Below, in pieces: positions 57,720 to 64,000 of a stretch of DNA of 64,000 nt; positions within the stretch are counted from its first letter, which is position 1, and the number at the start of each line of letters is the position of its first letter. Origin of the DNA: Cyclospora cayetanensis (taxonomy: Eukaryota > Apicomplexa > Conoidasida > Eucoccidiorida > Eimeriidae); contig NW_020312043.1 of NCBI RefSeq assembly GCF_002999335.1, positions 1-64,000 on the forward strand. The letters are read 5' to 3'. The translations under genes were made by a program, and so were the position numbers. Below the pieces are notes generated by a model. That model saw nothing but the letters and a program-made list of their open reading frames with translations, ran no database searches and was not told where the DNA came from.

Positions 57720-58634
57720 GTGATAACTTCAATTATGTTCTCCATTGTTGCTTCCATCTGCGAAGTCGGGGCATCTTCTATGTGGGCTGCAGGTGGTGCG
57801 CATGACGGCGAAGTAGGCGCGTCAGGAGGCCCCCTGATCACCCCCTTTACTGCGGGACTGGTTTCGAATATTGTTGGAGATGAAGACGTCGCTTTCGCAT
57901 CTCAGATTTATCGCCTTACAGCGCAGCAGCAGCCTCTGCAGCAGCTCTTCTCGAGAAAGAGGTCCCTGAGGAAGAGATCCTCCAAGGTGCTGCTGCAGCA
58001 GCTTGAACGTGAGGAGCAGGAGGACGAGGGTCAGCAAAGCGTTGGAAGGAGCAAGAGGACTGTTAAGGAGGAGCAGGGCCCCTTTAAAGGAGGCCCCCTC
58101 TTTAGCAAAGTGCAGTGGGTGGGGAAGGGCGTTCATGGCTTCTTTGCTTCTCCTGCTGCTGCAACACCTGTTGCTTCCACTTCTGCAGGGGGGGTTAGTC
58201 AGCAGACACTTGCCTTCCTTAAGGATATGGAAGGGCGTGGAAGCAGCAGAAAGTCACCTGCTTCCGCAGTGGCTGCTGCTGCGAAGGCGCGTGCTGCAGC
58301 AGCAACAACTGCGGAAGTAGGGGCCAACCAGCAGCAGCAAGACGATCCGATCTCGTGGTGCTTTGATTCGGATGATGAAATTGAAGAGATGGGCAACAGC
58401 AAACCAGCGGGAGTAGTGGCGCCTCCTGTTGCTCTTGCTGGAGCAGGAGGCTCTCCCCGACAGTGGACTAAGGAGGACTACACACGGCTGGTTATTCAGC
58501 GCATGCGGCGTAGGGGGCCTTCCCTCTCGTGGCAGCAACAACAGCAGCAAAAGACAGCAGAAGTAAGGAGGACGAAAATGCTTCTTAGAAACTTCCAGGA
58601 GGAGGATTTATTTCCGGATGAGCTAAAACTGTAG
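54646..58634 (+). CDS. Divergent DEAD-box helicase-like protein, probably mitochondrial
   Basis: Four exons: the first from ATG 54646, its donor lying somewhere in 55,930-56,190, then 56424-56670, 56817-57627 and 57793-58634. The N terminus is basic, without acidic residues, and contains RSHKALLHAAVRALSSTP, typical of a mitochondrial presequence. Helicase landmarks come in order but are altered: APQTCAFFNISWGRDVLLQ (Q-motif region), RRKGKTLGALLPVINRL (motif I), VVLVPSQDAV (Ia), VDLILATPAAF (Ib), VICEEIDMLL where DEAD is expected (II), LVFIGSTVSF (III), IIFCNS (IV), HVIVATDLLARSGQIRGGAH (V) and HRAALAA where HRxGRxxR is expected (VI). Large Gln-rich inserts (QQQQKEEEVDA repeats) sit between motifs. 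RNA binding or remodelling without normal ATPase activity is a possible role; mitochondrial location is inferred. Confidence 0.7.
55797..55915 (+). repeat. CAG/Gln-Glu coding repeat
   Basis: Three near-identical units of about 48 bases encode QQQQKEEEVDA-type blocks between helicase motifs Ia and Ib. A second Gln/Glu run follows at about 56,030-56,130. Both keep the frame and probably vary in length. Confidence 0.85.
57665..57722 (+). repeat. TG microsatellite in intron 3 of the helicase-like gene
   Basis: A nearly pure TG run of almost 60 bases lies inside the intron 57628-57792. Skipping the intron joins ...ASPS to GAHDGEV in phase and restores the helicase C-terminal order TAGLVSNIVGDEDVAFA. 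Confidence 0.9.
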
Positions 58635-59133
58635 ATGCAAGGAGCCGCAAGCCAGCAGCGTGATACACAGCCGTTACAAAACGCACAAGTGTAACCGGTG
58701 ATGCAGAGGCGGGCCCTTAAGCAACAGATTGCGGTGTATATATATATATGTATGGATGTCTTAAGCTTAGAAGGGTCCACGGGTTCAAAACGCTCCAACG
58801 GAATGCTCTCTAGGTATCCGTGTGTACCAGGGTCCATGTGTTGCTGAAGCGTTTCTGCTTTGTGGATGCTCAGTTTGCTGGTGTGTCTCCCCATGCTTCA
58901 GTCTCCCCCTCACTGTCTAGGCCCCCGTTTTCATTGCCCTTCGTCACTTGCTTTACCACCATATTGGCTAAAAAACAGGATGCGCCCTAAACTCCGCACT
59001 CTGAGTTTTTTACACTTGAGATGAGTCCCATATAGACGGCCTAGAGCCGCTCCTAGCCTTGCCTGTGCACCAAGCAGTAGTATGCGTGGAAGGTAGGTTG
59101 CGATACAGACTAGGATTCGAGGGGTAGGAGGAA
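58635..59133. other. Short convergent intergenic region
   Basis: Two genes end toward each other here, the helicase-like gene at 58634 and DHFR-TS at 59134, leaving 500 bases for both 3' ends. There is a TATATATATA run near 58,737-58,748. No coding sequence or clear polyadenylation motif was recognised. Confidence 0.55.
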
Positions 59134-63400
<4,267 letters not shown>

Positions 63401-64000
63401 GTCGAACCCAGGAACAGCAGGAGCATTGGCAAGGTCGGCAGCAGGGGAAAGATGCAAGGGGGTACTGAGGACGGCGGGTGCTTCGGAGGAAGGGGAGTGG
63501 AAATCACGGGAGGCCCTTGCTACCTTTGAAGCAGCAGGCAGGAAGCCGCGTTCTTGGGATACGATACCCGGGGCAGCCGGCATTGCGAAGAGAGGTGTAG
63601 AAAGTCGAAACAGCAAAGACACTCCGCCTGGGCGGCTGGAAGGCGTGGGGTGATAAGGGGGCAGGGCACTCAAGAGTGCAGTTTCCTGCTTTGAGCCTGA
63701 TAGTGTTAAGAAGCAAGAAGATGAGAGCCGGATATGAAAGCGCAAAGCGAGTGTAGAAGGCGTTAGGCCCCCACGCATGAACATGGTGGTGGAGGCAGGA
63801 TCACTGGGTGGTGAGCGTGGTCGGTCCTGTTGAGAAGAACAACCAGCCCCCAACCCCCATTCGTTTCCCTACGTTTAGAGGAGGTTATTCAGTTCTTCTA
63901 GCATAAACAAGTACAAAAGTTTGCACCTAGCGCGGACGCCAACCACCCACCATGCAGCAGCCACCACGATGGAAGGAGCGAGATGAAACGGATCCGCTAC
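63401..64000. other. Upstream region of DHFR-TS
   Basis: This holds the DHFR-TS promoter or 5' leader. The DHFR frame has no stop back to 63853 and contains further in-frame ATGs (near 63,586 and 63,784), so part could be coding. The composition here (Ser/Pro/Leu-rich reading) does not resemble a DHFR N terminus, so I left it out of the gene. Confidence 0.45.

Overview
The window is nuclear DNA from a eukaryote, most likely a coccidian apicomplexan close to Eimeria. Three things point there. Genes are split by short introns with GT-AG junctions. Long CAG/CTG triplet tracts encode Ala, Gln and Ser runs inside proteins. The gene content fits: a fused DHFR-TS with its closest recalled resemblance to the coccidian enzymes, a catalase, and MORN-repeat and RING proteins. 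I assembled the exon models below by hand from splice signals and reading-frame phase. No alignment or RNA data were available.

Layout. Bases 10-72 look like a diverged Illumina P7/index adapter, so the left edge is probably a contig end. A MORN-repeat protein with an acylation-type N terminus (360-2519, minus) is followed by a nine-exon catalase (4112-8958, plus) and a large helical, armadillo-like protein of unknown role (10459-15490, plus). The stretch 15.5-23.3 kb is nearly free of triplet repeats and convincing genes, and holds decayed Ty3/gypsy-type retroelement fragments. A very large Ala-rich protein with a possible Tudor/PWWP-like module occupies 23650-29014 (minus). A second gene-poor stretch, 29.0-35.6 kb, holds another retroelement fragment.

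From 35.6 kb genes are dense again: a multi-pass membrane RING-H2 E3 ligase (35640-38785, minus), an unrecognised five-exon protein (39774-41579, minus), a Ser/Thr-rich repeat protein (42352-44434, minus), an SLX9-like ribosome biogenesis factor (45829-46548, minus), a METTL13/EEF1AKMT4-like methyltransferase (47947-49593, minus), a URI/prefoldin-like protein (52438-53835, minus), a divergent DEAD-box-like protein with a mitochondrial-looking N terminus (54646-58634, plus) and an 11-exon DHFR-TS (59134-63400, minus).

The genes do not form an operon. They are independent housekeeping or cell-structure units: peroxide removal, thymidylate and folate synthesis, ribosome assembly, protein methylation, ubiquitin ligation and chaperoning. 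The strongest large-scale pattern is the alternation between repeat-rich, gene-dense segments and repeat-poor, gene-poor segments with transposon fossils. I found no bacterial-type defence system, CRISPR array or recognisable tRNA/rRNA gene.
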